DNA of 51,064 bases from an uncultured Saprospiraceae bacterium. GTDB taxonomy: Bacteria; Bacteroidota; Bacteroidia; Chitinophagales; Saprospiraceae. Below the pieces are notes generated by a model that ran no database searches, was not told where the DNA came from, and worked only from the letters and a program-made list of their open reading frames with translations. A program made the translations under genes and the position numbers. This document shows positions 42,767 through 51,005 of this stretch, piece after piece (positions within the stretch are counted from its first letter, which is position 1; the number at the start of each line of letters is the position of its first letter). The DNA is taken from positions 1 through 51,064 of the forward strand of contig CALLWB010000095.1 in assembly GCA_938016265.1 (NCBI GenBank), given 5' to 3'.

Positions 42767-43189
42767 TTACTCTACTCTAATCAAGGTTACAATAATTAAC
42801 AAAAGTGTTAGTATCCCAACTATAGTTGTAAATCTTCCCATTTTTTTAGATTTTGTCCAACCTGACAATGCGATCATGGCGGCAAGAGAGAAAAGGCCAA
42901 TCATAAGCGTCAGCATTCCAATTGCTCTAGGAACGATCAAGTCTTTTTCAGTAACGACCTCAAAATATCCGGGAGTCGTCATCATTGAAATTTGAACCAT
43001 TGAAAAAAGAGTTACAAGAAAGCACCCTGCAGACAAGGTGGCGGTTTTCAAGATTCGATTTGTAATCTTATCGTTTTTGTCCGAAACTAATAAATTAGCG
43101 ACTACGGTGATGGAGAATCCACTCAATAAAGAGCTGATCAAGGTAGTTTGTTTCGCCAATTCATTCCAATATTCTATAGGAAGTTCCAT
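42767..43189 (-). CDS. small integral membrane protein, four TM segments
   Basis: 140 aa from the ATG at 43189; the frame is open to 43234, but the extra 15 residues read poorly (MWLANCHPTKQTNSK) and their DNA is the repeat at 43218. Four hydrophobic segments (FSITVVANLLV; TATLSAGCFLVTLFSMVQI; IGMLTLMIGLFSLAAMIAL; TIVGILTLLLIIVTLI) with short loops. Not recognised. Could be a partner of the downstream phosphoesterase. Confidence 0.72.
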   Translation of the reverse strand: MELPIEYWNELAKQTTLISSLLSGFSITVVANLLVSDKNDKITNRILKTATLSAGCFLVTLFSMVQISMMTTPGYFEVVTEKDLIVPRAIGMLTLMIGLFSLAAMIALSGWTKSKKMGRFTTIVGILTLLLIIVTLIRVE

Positions 43190-43217
43190 TTTGGAGTTGG
43201 TTTGTTTTGTTGGGTGG

Positions 43218-43242
43218 CAGTTCGCAAGCCACAATGTTGAAC
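43218..43242. repeat. junction palindrome containing a shared 15-mer
   Basis: CAGTTCGCAAGCCAC (43218-43232) is identical to 50959-50973. GTTC+AA (43220-43223, 43226-43227) pairs with TT+GAAC (43237-43242), leaving a one-sided GC bulge. It is 31 nt upstream of the membrane-protein start. TTTTGTTGGGTGGC (43205-43218) beside it recurs 13/14 at 51006-51019. Confidence 0.5.
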
Positions 43243-43296
43243 AAGTAAAGATAAGACTAAAAGTTGTTTCAGAGACCAGGGGGAATTAATATAATT

Positions 43297-43488
43297 TTAT
43301 TTTTTCATCATTATTAATCTTTTTATCCCGCTCGTCAGGATTGATGTTGACTTACTATAAAAAAAGGAATACCAGTTGCCACCAATATTCCATATTGCCA
43401 TATAAGTCGGAAGGTCTTCAATTTTGACGATATCAAAGTAAGACTTGGGATTGTTGTGGTTATAAAAAACTATTTCCGGTAGTTCTTT
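43297..43488 (-). pseudogene. C-terminal remnant of a small protein
   Basis: 63 coding-like codons without a start, preceded by a stop (TAA at 43489-43491). They contain FDIVKIEDLPTYMAIWNIGG and end LIMMKK. Composition is strongly protein-like; an upstream frame GKQKNM joins it directly before the stop, so a nonsense mutation may have split the gene. No family recognised. Confidence 0.4.
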
Positions 43489-43518
43489 TTACATGTTTTT
43501 TTGTTTACCGACAAGGTT

Positions 43519-43714
43519 CTAATATAAATCCATATCATCAATATAACAGTAGGCATCTGGGGCAGAAATGGCAACATTGGTCATATTTGGGGAACAGTTT
43601 TTCACCGCTGATAACCGCATTAATAGCACTAGGTGCGGTAAACACAATAGTGTGACTTGTCCAGGCCGAACTTGAAGGGGATAAAAGCGGAGATTTAGTG
43701 ATGCCAGGTGTTTG
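43519..43714 (-). pseudogene. frameshifted tail of a secreted carbohydrate-binding-like protein
   Basis: The first half reads AWTSHTIVFTAPSAINAVIS in one frame; the second half reads NVAISAPDAYCYIDDMDLY in another frame and then stops (43519-43521). The shift is near a CCCCAAA run. The W-T-x-H-T...F-T-A-P...YIDDMDLY pattern is the final strand pair of beta-sandwich carbohydrate-binding domains, which end with YxDDVxLY. Gene and upstream part are missing. Confidence 0.45.
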
Positions 43715-43727
43715 TTACTTTTGTTTG

Positions 43728-44525
43728 CTAGCGTAATTCATTTGCTAATTTCTGGGGAAATCCTGTAAATATGCCATTCACACCAATTTTGCCTAATTCT
43801 TCCATTTCTGATTTTGATTCTATGGTTTGAACATATTCTCCTTCGTAGATCCATGCCCAAATAGGTTTATTTCTTTTCTTTGCATGATTCACTACTCGCT
43901 TAGAAAGAACATTTATCTTCCCATATTTTTGAGGGAGCATTAATATATCGGACTTTATAGGAAACATTCCATCTAAATAGACAAAACTACTGTAGAGCAT
44001 TTTCTTGGCTTCATTTGCAGGTACTCCAAATGTCCAACCTGGTTTTTCTTTTCTTATTTTCTGGACTATTTCATCATATTCGCTGACCACAATAAAGTCA
44101 CCATTTTTAAATTCTGTTTCTACCAGCTCTATGAATAACGTTATAACTTCAGGGTTGTTTGTATGTATATCTAAAAGTAGTTTAGCATTTGGAAATTCAA
44201 TAAACACCTCTTTCAATTCAGTTATTCTAAGGGGATTATCTCTGTATGGATAAGCTTCCTTAATTTTGAAATTATATCCTACATTTAACTCTTTTAATTC
44301 GTCGAGTGTTCGTTCATTTATCCGTAAATCCTCTCCAGTAGTTCGCCTTGTTTCATAGTCATGAAATAGGACGAGTTTATTATCTGCGGTAAGTTGAATA
44401 TCCATTTCAATTCTCCAATTCGGATTTACGGATTGGCAATGCCTTACTCCTACTAGGGAGTTTTCGGGATTTTCACCTCGCCCGCAACTATAACATATTA
44501 TTTCTATATCGTCTATTTTGTTCAT
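43728..44525 (-). CDS. glycerophosphodiester phosphodiesterase family protein, altered first motif
   Basis: 265 aa, cytosolic. TIM-barrel GDPD fold: EMDIQLTADNKLVLFHDYE carries the ExD and HD metal/catalytic motifs, LLLDIHTN is the next conserved strand, and the C-terminus is WAWIYEGEYV ... GVNGIFTGFP. The family normally starts with HRG...ENT; here the sequence is CGRGENPENS (residues 14-23) with Gly15 in place of the first catalytic His. It may be inactive, act on other substrates, or carry a recent mutation (His codon to GGG). No signal peptide. Confidence 0.8.
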   Translation of the reverse strand: MNKIDDIEIICYSCGRGENPENSLVGVRHCQSVNPNWRIEMDIQLTADNKLVLFHDYETRRTTGEDLRINERTLDELKELNVGYNFKIKEAYPYRDNPLRITELKEVFIEFPNAKLLLDIHTNNPEVITLFIELVETEFKNGDFIVVSEYDEIVQKIRKEKPGWTFGVPANEAKKMLYSSFVYLDGMFPIKSDILMLPQKYGKINVLSKRVVNHAKKRNKPIWAWIYEGEYVQTIESKSEMEELGKIGVNGIFTGFPQKLANELR

Positions 44526-45106
44526 TTTGATGCTGTTTTATCTTGACAACCTAACTTGTTGTCCAAATTATTCATCTGGTCATCCCAATAAGGAGGCGCT
44601 ATAATCAATTCCTTAGGTCGTGAACACTTGCCCTTCCTTATCAGCGATATTGACTTTTCCTTTATGGTTTCAATTCGTGTAGTCTTCATTTATGCTGATC
44701 TTGGATATTTAGTTGCGGGTTGCAGCCAAGCGGCATGTGCACGTATTACTTTTTATAGGCTGGATTCATTTAAAAACTTTAATGAAGTTAACTAAAAATG
44801 TGTCTAATTCTTTCATTTTTTTCTTTGGAATCGCTTCCGAAAGATGAGTAATCGCGTTATGTATTTTTGTCAAGCTGTTTATGTGTGTGTTACCACTTGG
44901 TTGAGATTGTAGTTACTACTCATTATTTGAGGAAATGTAAGAATAATTGTTGCGTAATCATCCCACCTACAATAATTTAATATTGAACTCCCTTTGTTTG
45001 GAAGTAAATTTGACGAATCTATCTCTTTTCGATTTTCTTCGCTCCTTTTTAGATCAACTTCTTGCGAGTGGTATCGCCCGCCTGAACATTTTATGCTTTA
45101 TTGCAA
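44526..45106. other. spacer with a small gene remnant
   Basis: 581 bases downstream of the esterase. Minus-strand 44766-44912 is an open, start-less stretch reading HINSLTKIHNAITHLSEAIP and LDTFLVNFIKVFK before a TGA at 44766-44768. It looks like the tail of a small helical protein. The rest is AT-rich with no gene. A GC-rich patch at about 44733-44755 (GCGGGTTGCAGCC) is similar in style to the junction sequences described in the findings. Confidence 0.45.
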
Positions 45107-45931
45107 TCAGTTTTTCGTTTCGTTTCGTTTAAAGAGTTTTTCGAAGGCATCATATACTGCTAAATGAAGCGTATCTCCATGGTCTTGCTTGTCGAAGTAT
45201 TGAAAAAACAATTGTACTTCGTCTTTCTTTTCTAAGGATAATTTGAAAAATAAAGATTGAGCAAGTCTTTCCATAGTTGCCCCTTCTTTTCCACCACCAA
45301 TATATATTGATTTACCTTTTAATGATTTTTTAAAATTTTGTTTTAATAATTTTTCATCATCCCACCAAAGGCTTGGACTAATAATGATATAATTGTCAAA
45401 CAATTGAGGTCGATTAAATAGTATTTCTGTGGTTAATAATCCTCCAAGTGATTGCCCTATTAGTGTCCTATTTTCTGTTGCTCTGTACTTTTTTGTTATT
45501 AAGGGTTGTAATTCAGTTTCAATAAAATCTATGAATTTTTCTGATTTTCCCGATGTTGGGAATTCTTTTCTATCTATTTCCATCGTAGAAGGGTACGTGA
45601 AATCTCTTTTCCTATCTACATTACCTATTCCTACGACTATGGATTCTTCCATTATTTTTATCCACGAAAATGAGCAAAATTGAACGATTCCACTGACATG
45701 AATAAAATCTTCATCTTTTGAGCCGTCAAGTAAATAGAGTACCGGATAGTTTTTCGATGAATCTTGATGGTAACTTGTCGGTAAGTATATATTTACTGTC
45801 CTGTTTTCATTTAGGATATTTGATTTTAATTCAAGCGTCTCCCCTATAGTAAATTCACTTTGTTTTAAAATTTGAGCATTCGCAAAGGTGGTAAAGAAGA
45901 CGATACATATTAATACTACAATTTTATTCAT
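45107..45931 (-). CDS. secreted esterase, Fes/IroE-like (PF00756 type)
   Basis: 274 aa. Signal peptide MNKIVVLICIVFFTTFANA. Esterase-D/Fes-type alpha/beta hydrolase: NIYLPTSYHQDS and YPVLYLLDGS at the start of the domain, nucleophile Ser161 in GQSLGG, PSLWWDDEKLL after it, IYIGGGKEG, and the final HGDTLHLAVYDAF carrying the catalytic His. IroE/Fes-type enzymes hydrolyse siderophore esters such as enterobactin, others are acyl-CoA or S-formylglutathione esterases. Siderophore use is possible but not shown. Confidence 0.87.
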   Translation of the reverse strand: MNKIVVLICIVFFTTFANAQILKQSEFTIGETLELKSNILNENRTVNIYLPTSYHQDSSKNYPVLYLLDGSKDEDFIHVSGIVQFCSFSWIKIMEESIVVGIGNVDRKRDFTYPSTMEIDRKEFPTSGKSEKFIDFIETELQPLITKKYRATENRTLIGQSLGGLLTTEILFNRPQLFDNYIIISPSLWWDDEKLLKQNFKKSLKGKSIYIGGGKEGATMERLAQSLFFKLSLEKKDEVQLFFQYFDKQDHGDTLHLAVYDAFEKLFKRNETKN

Positions 45932-46367
45932 ATTTTTATTATTAATTGACTACGTATAATCGTATCCTTCGTCTTTATGAGGTCCGAATAGATATAACGT
46001 GATCACTAATTGTCTATTTCGACATATGTCCTATCACAATTTTAATATACTACTTTCCGTTTCCAACCCACTTTTAATAGATTAAAATTAACAAAAATAA
46101 TGATATTTATGTAGAGATGGTTCAAGGAGGGGCTCCCTGAGAAAATCGGAAAAAAGAGGGCCATTTTTAGCTTTTTCAGTCGTTTTCTGGGGTTACCTAA
46201 GGTGAGTAGACGGACGGTTCTCAATAGGTAGTAAGGAGTAGTGGCTATTCGGAATTTGCAGATTAACTCGGCATTGATTGTACAAGCTTGGGGGTGCGCG
46301 GCCTGACGTCCCCAGCTTAACGCAGGTAGGGCGCATAGCCCTACTTGCTGTTTTAGCCTATTGTTGG
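45932..46367. other. spacer containing a GC-rich structured segment
   Basis: 46110-46367 is clearly more GC-rich than its AT-rich surroundings. It holds two adjacent strong stems: AAGCTtGGGG with CCCCAGCTT (46285-46294 with 46310-46318, one bulged T), and a perfect GTAGGGC gcata GCCCTAC (46326-46344). An open frame on the minus strand (46042-46371) crosses all of it but does not look like a protein gene and overlaps the epimerase stop. It looks like an interspersed non-coding or mobile element, but copy number cannot be seen here. Confidence 0.5.
46284..46344. repeat. paired hairpins of the GC-rich element
   Basis: Two stems of 9 bp (one bulge, 15-nt loop containing CGGCCTGAC at 46299-46307) and 7 bp (5-nt loop) separated by 7 nt. 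The bulged stem resembles the other junction palindromes. Confidence 0.55.
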
Positions 46368-47339
46368 TCACCGTTTTTTTCTTAATTCCTCTATTCCTTC
46401 GTCAATTGTAATGCTATTTTTATACCCCAATTCTTTTCTTGCTTTCTCATCTGAAACAGAAAATTCATTCCCCATCAACCTTATCATTAAAGGTGCAATA
46501 GGAGGTCTTGATTTTATATAGAATAGTTTCCATATTTTTTCTGTAGTACTTGCTGCAAATTTGGCGATCCATAAGGGTAACGTTTTATCTCCTAGATTTA
46601 ATCCCTGAGCTTCTAAAATTCCTTTAAAAAATGATTTCATTGATCGTCTCTCTCCATCTGTTACAAAATATGCTTGACCACCAATATTAGATTCAAATGC
46701 AGAAAGAATTGCATTTCCTAAATTCTTCACATGTATGGTTGATAAAATTTGTTCACCTCCTCCAATCCATCTCCATTTTCCATTAGTTACAATTTTCATT
46801 AAATCCTCCAGGTGATGATTGTTAGGCCCCCAAATAGCAGGAGGGCGCAATGATAATGTTTGGAAATCTGTTGAATTTGCTTCTAAAACTTTTTGCTCGC
46901 CTATCGCTTTTGTTCTTGGATACAATGCGGTTGGTAAACCTTTTCCTGCTTGGTCTTCTGCTAAATTCACGATTGGCGAACCTGGAACTACAGGTGCTGC
47001 ACTTATATAAATAAATTTTTTGATGTCAGCTTCTTTTGAAAATTTTAAAAGGTTTTGGGTCGTTTTCACATTTAGATCCATGAAAGGTTTTGGGTCATAA
47101 GTGAAATCCATGTGAGCAGCTGAATGTAAGACATAATCACATTCTTTAAGCGCATTTTTTGTGGCAATAGATAAGTCTGTTAAATCGTCCTTTATTGCTT
47201 TAGCTCCAAGTTTTTGAACAAATTTTGCAGACTTATCACTTCTGGCAATCGCATAAACCTCAAATCCATTAGAGATTAGAATTGGGATTATATTTTGTCC
47301 TACAAAACCTGAGCCTCCAGTTACAAATACTTTTTTCAT
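46368..47339 (-). CDS. NAD-dependent epimerase/dehydratase (extended SDR)
   Basis: 323 aa, cytosolic. Rossmann NAD(P)-binding motif TGGSGFVG (7-14), then DLTDLSIA, a catalytic pair Y140-x3-K144 (LYPRTKAIGE), and LSLRPPAIWGPNNHH, typical of 3beta-HSD/NAD-epimerase SDRs. It probably oxidises or epimerises a sterol-like, sugar or isoprenoid alcohol; the exact substrate is unknown. An AraC gene lies 97 bp upstream on the same strand and may regulate it. Confidence 0.9.
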   Translation of the reverse strand: MKKVFVTGGSGFVGQNIIPILISNGFEVYAIARSDKSAKFVQKLGAKAIKDDLTDLSIATKNALKECDYVLHSAAHMDFTYDPKPFMDLNVKTTQNLLKFSKEADIKKFIYISAAPVVPGSPIVNLAEDQAGKGLPTALYPRTKAIGEQKVLEANSTDFQTLSLRPPAIWGPNNHHLEDLMKIVTNGKWRWIGGGEQILSTIHVKNLGNAILSAFESNIGGQAYFVTDGERRSMKSFFKGILEAQGLNLGDKTLPLWIAKFAASTTEKIWKLFYIKSRPPIAPLMIRLMGNEFSVSDEKARKELGYKNSITIDEGIEELRKKR

Positions 47340-47436
47340 TTTAATGAATTTTAATTGTAAATAAAAGCAAGGTAGGTCTGTAATTCAATATTTGGTTAGC
47401 CAAGAAAGGCGAAACGATTACCCTAAAAGGTTATTT

Positions 47437-48369
47437 TTAAATCGTGGAAGGAGTACGACCAAAATGCTTCTTAAAAGCTCTTGTGAATTTAGAAGGATGT
47501 GCATAACCAATCTCATATGCGATTTCGGTTGAAGTTTTTATATTCTTCTGAAGTTCTTCTTTCGCATAATCCATTTTTATTTTTTGATGATACTGCTTAG
47601 GAGGACATCCAAATACTTGTTTAAATATATTCTTGAATTTAGTTTTGCCCATTCCTGCCATCTTCGCTAAATTATCTACATTAGGCACCTCTTTGCTTAA
47701 TGGATTTCTAAGTGCCGCCGCTGCAAAAAAAAGTTGTTTAAGGTCTTGTGGATGAATATTTTCATACTGTATTTGTGATTCTCTTGAAGCGAGTTTATCA
47801 AAAAAAATCGACAGAAAATTTAGTAAATAAACATGTGAGTTCAATTTGTTTTTAGACTGAATTATCTTTTTTAAAAGTTCTTCTGATTTGGTGTCCAAAT
47901 CTTCATAAATAATGGTGTCTTTAACATCATAAATAAAATCTTGTCTATCCTCAAAATAGCTTCGCAATAAATCTTTATGAAATCGAATCAAGACGATTTC
48001 AAAATTAGTATTGATTGGGCTATTACTTGTAACTTGAATGTTTGGTGGGTAAAATAAAATTCCCGATGGCAAATACTTTTGTATGTCTAATTGTTGTCCA
48101 TTCACTTTTTTTTCAACTGCTCGTTCTGAAAGATTAATATTGAGTAAAAGGTAATCACTGTCTGTCGGATTTTTTGAACTTAATTCAAGTGCTTTATTTA
48201 AATTAAAAGTAAAATGATAAAATTCTAACGAATTTGGAAATCTAATTAATTTAATAGCTCCTTCGCCAATACCTCGATCTAATTCCAAAAAATCAAGGCT
48301 TTCTTTAACCTTTAATTGTCTGGAAAATTGACTCAAAATATCACGTTCTATGTTTATTTCTATATTCAT
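47437..48369 (-). CDS. AraC-family transcriptional regulator
   Basis: 310 aa. Residues 1-200 form an N-terminal ligand-binding domain (IKLIRFPNSLEFYHFTFNLN ... SGILFYPPNIQVTSNSP), the arrangement of PchR-like AraC regulators. Residues 215-310 have two HTH motifs (VDNLAKMAGMGKTKFKNIFK; STEIAYEIGYAHPSKFTRAF), ending HFGRTPSTI. PchR-type proteins respond to siderophores; together with the Fes-like esterase nearby this hints at iron, but that is inference. It precedes the epimerase gene. Confidence 0.9.
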   Translation of the reverse strand: MNIEINIERDILSQFSRQLKVKESLDFLELDRGIGEGAIKLIRFPNSLEFYHFTFNLNKALELSSKNPTDSDYLLLNINLSERAVEKKVNGQQLDIQKYLPSGILFYPPNIQVTSNSPINTNFEIVLIRFHKDLLRSYFEDRQDFIYDVKDTIIYEDLDTKSEELLKKIIQSKNKLNSHVYLLNFLSIFFDKLASRESQIQYENIHPQDLKQLFFAAAALRNPLSKEVPNVDNLAKMAGMGKTKFKNIFKQVFGCPPKQYHQKIKMDYAKEELQKNIKTSTEIAYEIGYAHPSKFTRAFKKHFGRTPSTI

Positions 48370-48439
48370 TTTTTCTAATTGTCCCCCAGTTTAATGTAAA
48401 AAGTCGTTTTAATGCTTTTTACATAGCATTAGGTCCTTT

Positions 48440-49906
48440 TTATTGTGGTAGTTCATTTATCATTTTTCTCGAATGTTCCGCTGCCCACTCTTGACTTTTA
48501 GTACAATACTTTATTGTTTTATTGCAATAGTCAATTGTTTTTTTAACATTTTTTTCTTTTGAATAAATTACAGCACGACCATAATACCCTCCAAAATAAA
48601 CGGGGTAATCACTTTCTAAACACGAAAAAATTTCCAAAGCTTCAGAACTCCTATTATTGTTGATATAACCAATACCAAAACTAAAGAGAGCTTCTTTAGA
48701 TACAGAATAATTCATGGTATCGGTTTTAATTTGGTTATACAAATCAATTCCACTTTCTATTCCATTTTGGTCAATTTCTTTTTCTAGTACTATTTCAAAA
48801 GGCATTTGGAATTTACCATTGGTGAAGTGACTGATCAATGCTTTCGCTCTATTAGCTAATTCTTGTCCTTTCTTACTTCTATTTGTAAAAATAGCAACCG
48901 AAATATTCTGGCTTGGTATTCTAATAACATGGCTTCCAAAACCAGTTGATGCACCTCCGTGTTGTAATATTTTAGTTCCCTTATGATGACCAACTATCCA
49001 GCCATAACCATAGCCACTTTCATTGGATTTTCCATTTTCATCATAATTATAGAAAGCAGCATCTAGTTCGTTTAGAGGTAACAATTTGTCGGTATACAAT
49101 GCTTGGTCCCATTTATAATAATCCAAAACAGATGAATAAATTCCTCCATCACCTTGTATGGCACTAAACAAGCTTTGATCTTTTAGGGTTATTGATGTAT
49201 CCTTGACAACGTAACCATAAGCTCTGTTTTTAATCTCTTTTCCTATTTCAAGAACAGTTGAATTGCTCATTTCTAAAGGTTGAAATATTTCTTTCTGCAT
49301 AAAACCGGAAAAGGATAGGCCTGATAATTTTTCTACTATTTGAGACATAACTGCATAACTCGTATTACAGTAAGCATATTTTGTGTTTGGTTTAAAATAG
49401 GTACTATCGGTTTTTAAAAGGCCATTAAAAACGTCTTTGTCGAGCATCTGTTCAGTTTGTCCCTCTTTAAGAAAACGATTATACTTTACTAAACCAGACC
49501 TATGTGTTAATAGCTGTTCAATTGTGATGTCTTTACCATACGAAGGAAATTCAGGGAATATCTCTGTCAAATTTGTTTGGTAAGTTAGTTTTCCTTGGTT
49601 CACCAATATCATTATTGCCATTGCTGTGAACTGTTTTGTTACAGAAGCAATTCGATAGTTCGTTTGAGGTGTTGCCAGTACGTTATTTTCTAAATCTGCA
49701 TATCCATAACTTTTTGCAAGCTCAATTTCTCCATTTTTTATTACAATACTACTCGCGCCTGGTTTATCTCCGCTATAATTTTTGAAAAGGTAATCTACAA
49801 ATTCAATGTCATCATTCGATTGTGGTTTAGATTCACTGACGTTCTTTATTGAATTGCATCCTGAACTTAAGATTAAAAAAAATAGTATTATCTGGATGTA
49901 CTTCAT
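48440..49906 (-). CDS. class-C-like serine hydrolase lipoprotein with TPR tail
   Basis: 488 aa. Lipobox LSSGC, acylated Cys17. Residues 35-365 form a beta-lactamase/DD-peptidase-like domain: SxxK at S88-V-T-K91 (IASVTKQFTAM), the YxN position in AYCNTSYAVM, and LQHGGASTGFGS near 315, in place of KTG. Residues 370-488 are a helical, TPR-like tail (GYINNNRSSEALEIFSCLES; YYGRAVIYSKEKNVKKTIDY). Such hydrolases cleave esters, D-amino acids or beta-lactams; antibiotic resistance is not implied. Envelope-anchored. Confidence 0.88.
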   Translation of the reverse strand: MKYIQIILFFLILSSGCNSIKNVSESKPQSNDDIEFVDYLFKNYSGDKPGASSIVIKNGEIELAKSYGYADLENNVLATPQTNYRIASVTKQFTAMAIMILVNQGKLTYQTNLTEIFPEFPSYGKDITIEQLLTHRSGLVKYNRFLKEGQTEQMLDKDVFNGLLKTDSTYFKPNTKYAYCNTSYAVMSQIVEKLSGLSFSGFMQKEIFQPLEMSNSTVLEIGKEIKNRAYGYVVKDTSITLKDQSLFSAIQGDGGIYSSVLDYYKWDQALYTDKLLPLNELDAAFYNYDENGKSNESGYGYGWIVGHHKGTKILQHGGASTGFGSHVIRIPSQNISVAIFTNRSKKGQELANRAKALISHFTNGKFQMPFEIVLEKEIDQNGIESGIDLYNQIKTDTMNYSVSKEALFSFGIGYINNNRSSEALEIFSCLESDYPVYFGGYYGRAVIYSKEKNVKKTIDYCNKTIKYCTKSQEWAAEHSRKMINELPQ

Positions 49907-49934
49907 TCTGTTTTTATTGTGCCTAACAGTGAAT

Positions 49935-49971
49935 TGTATCCTGCGTAGGCGTTAGCCAATGCTGTGATACA
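49935..49971. repeat. long bulged hairpin at hydrolase/T9SS junction
   Basis: TGTATC (49935-49940) pairs with GATACA (49966-49971). Inside it, GCGTAGGC (49943-49950) pairs with GCCAATGC (49955-49962) at 7 of 8 positions (one G-T) over a 4-nt GTTA loop, and unequal unpaired bases (CT and TGT) separate the two stems. It starts 15 nt after the T9SS gene stop, 29 nt before the hydrolase start, and is preceded by GCCTAAC (49921-49927), which fits RYYYAAC, the R'' box form of integron attC sites. Confidence 0.6.
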
Positions 49972-49986
49972 TAGTGTTTTCAGTAG

Positions 49987-50937
49987 TTACATTTTTACGA
50001 TTCTTTTGGTTAATATCCTTTCATTACTAAAAATACTTAATATATAAATTCCATTCTGAAGATTAGAAATGTCAATGACATCAGAATTTAGAATATTAAA
50101 TTTTTGATTGTTGCCATTCAAATCAGAAATTGAAATTTTATCTGATTTTCTGTTGAGTCCAATTATATTTATTAATTCATTAGTTGGATTTGGGAATATT
50201 TTCACTAATTCTCCAATCGTCTCTTTTATGTTTACCGTTTGACAAGATTTTACGGTACAATCTGGATTTTCCATTTCTAATATGAAACACATGGTGTCAA
50301 TTTGCATAGGATCATCCAAAATATCGTCAATTAATTCAAGTGTGTAAGCAATTGTATCTGTATTATGAATTGGAGTAATGTAATTTGGGCCTGTTTTAAA
50401 CATCAAACTATCACCATCTTGATTAAAGAGTTGAAAACTTGTATATCCCGTAAAATTGGTTCCATTTGGATTGATTGTCGTGAGAAGCATGCTTATTTGT
50501 TTACCCAAATATCCTCCTCTGTTAATAACATTTAAAATCTCAAACTCATCACAATAATTACCAGTTGGATTTCCAGTTTGTTTGATATTGTTTAGACAAA
50601 AATTCATTTCAAATTCTGGATGTTTAAAAATTAATGTTCCACACAAACTGTCTGGCAGATTTTGAATTCCTTCAACTAATTGAAGCTGATAGCTCATTTG
50701 AGATGTTTGCGGAAGAAAATAATCTGGGCCTGTTTCTCTTGTAATGGTATCTCCGTTTGACGCAACAATTTGAAATGATGTATAGCCAGTAATTGATCCG
50801 TTCGTATCATCTGAAAGAATTAAAGTTACCCAGCCCGAATAGTATTGGTTAGAGGGATAAATTCCTTCAATCTTCAACTGCCCAAATAAGTCAAATTTTA
50901 TCAAAAAAAAGATTAGAAATATTAGTTTTATTCTCAT
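49987..50937 (-). CDS. secreted repeat protein with T9SS sorting tail
   Basis: 316 aa from the ATG at 50937, where the signal peptide MRIKLIFLIFFLIKFDLFG begins; the frame is open 12 codons further (50973) but that part is repeat DNA. Two similar beta domains follow: SGWVTLILSDDTNGSITGYT at about 40 and KQISMLLTTINPNGTNFTGY at about 155, both continuing with ...GP(D/N)Y. The C-terminal 70 residues form a type A T9SS domain (VKIFPNPTNELINIIGLN ... QNGIYILSIFSNER). Function unknown; exported. Confidence 0.82.
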   Translation of the reverse strand: MRIKLIFLIFFLIKFDLFGQLKIEGIYPSNQYYSGWVTLILSDDTNGSITGYTSFQIVASNGDTITRETGPDYFLPQTSQMSYQLQLVEGIQNLPDSLCGTLIFKHPEFEMNFCLNNIKQTGNPTGNYCDEFEILNVINRGGYLGKQISMLLTTINPNGTNFTGYTSFQLFNQDGDSLMFKTGPNYITPIHNTDTIAYTLELIDDILDDPMQIDTMCFILEMENPDCTVKSCQTVNIKETIGELVKIFPNPTNELINIIGLNRKSDKISISDLNGNNQKFNILNSDVIDISNLQNGIYILSIFSNERILTKRIVKM

Positions 50938-50964
50938 GATTTCAATTTTTATTCCTGACAGTTC

Positions 50965-51005
50965 GCAAGCCACGACGGCCTGACCGAAGGCTGGCCGTTG
51001 GTTGC
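50965..51005. repeat. 13-bp inverted repeat with one-sided bulges
   Basis: GCAA-g-CCA-cg-ACGGCC (50965-50980) pairs with GGCCGTTGGTTGC (50993-51005). All 13 bp are perfect, and extra bases occur only in the left arm (G at 50969; CG at 50973-50974). The 12-nt loop is TGACCGAAGGCT. One-arm extrahelical bases are a hallmark of integron attC sites. It lies 28 nt upstream of the T9SS gene and contains part of the 15-mer shared with 43218. Confidence 0.65.

Noticed and set aside
46042-46371. 109-aa open frame overlapping the epimerase 3' end
   Set aside because: Runs through two strong hairpins, overlaps a real gene, and its translation has an irregular composition. Treated as an open frame inside a structured element.
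48440-49906. Antibiotic-resistance beta-lactamase
   Set aside because: The SxxK/YxN pattern also fits esterases and D-aminopeptidases; the lipid anchor and TPR tail do not support a resistance label.
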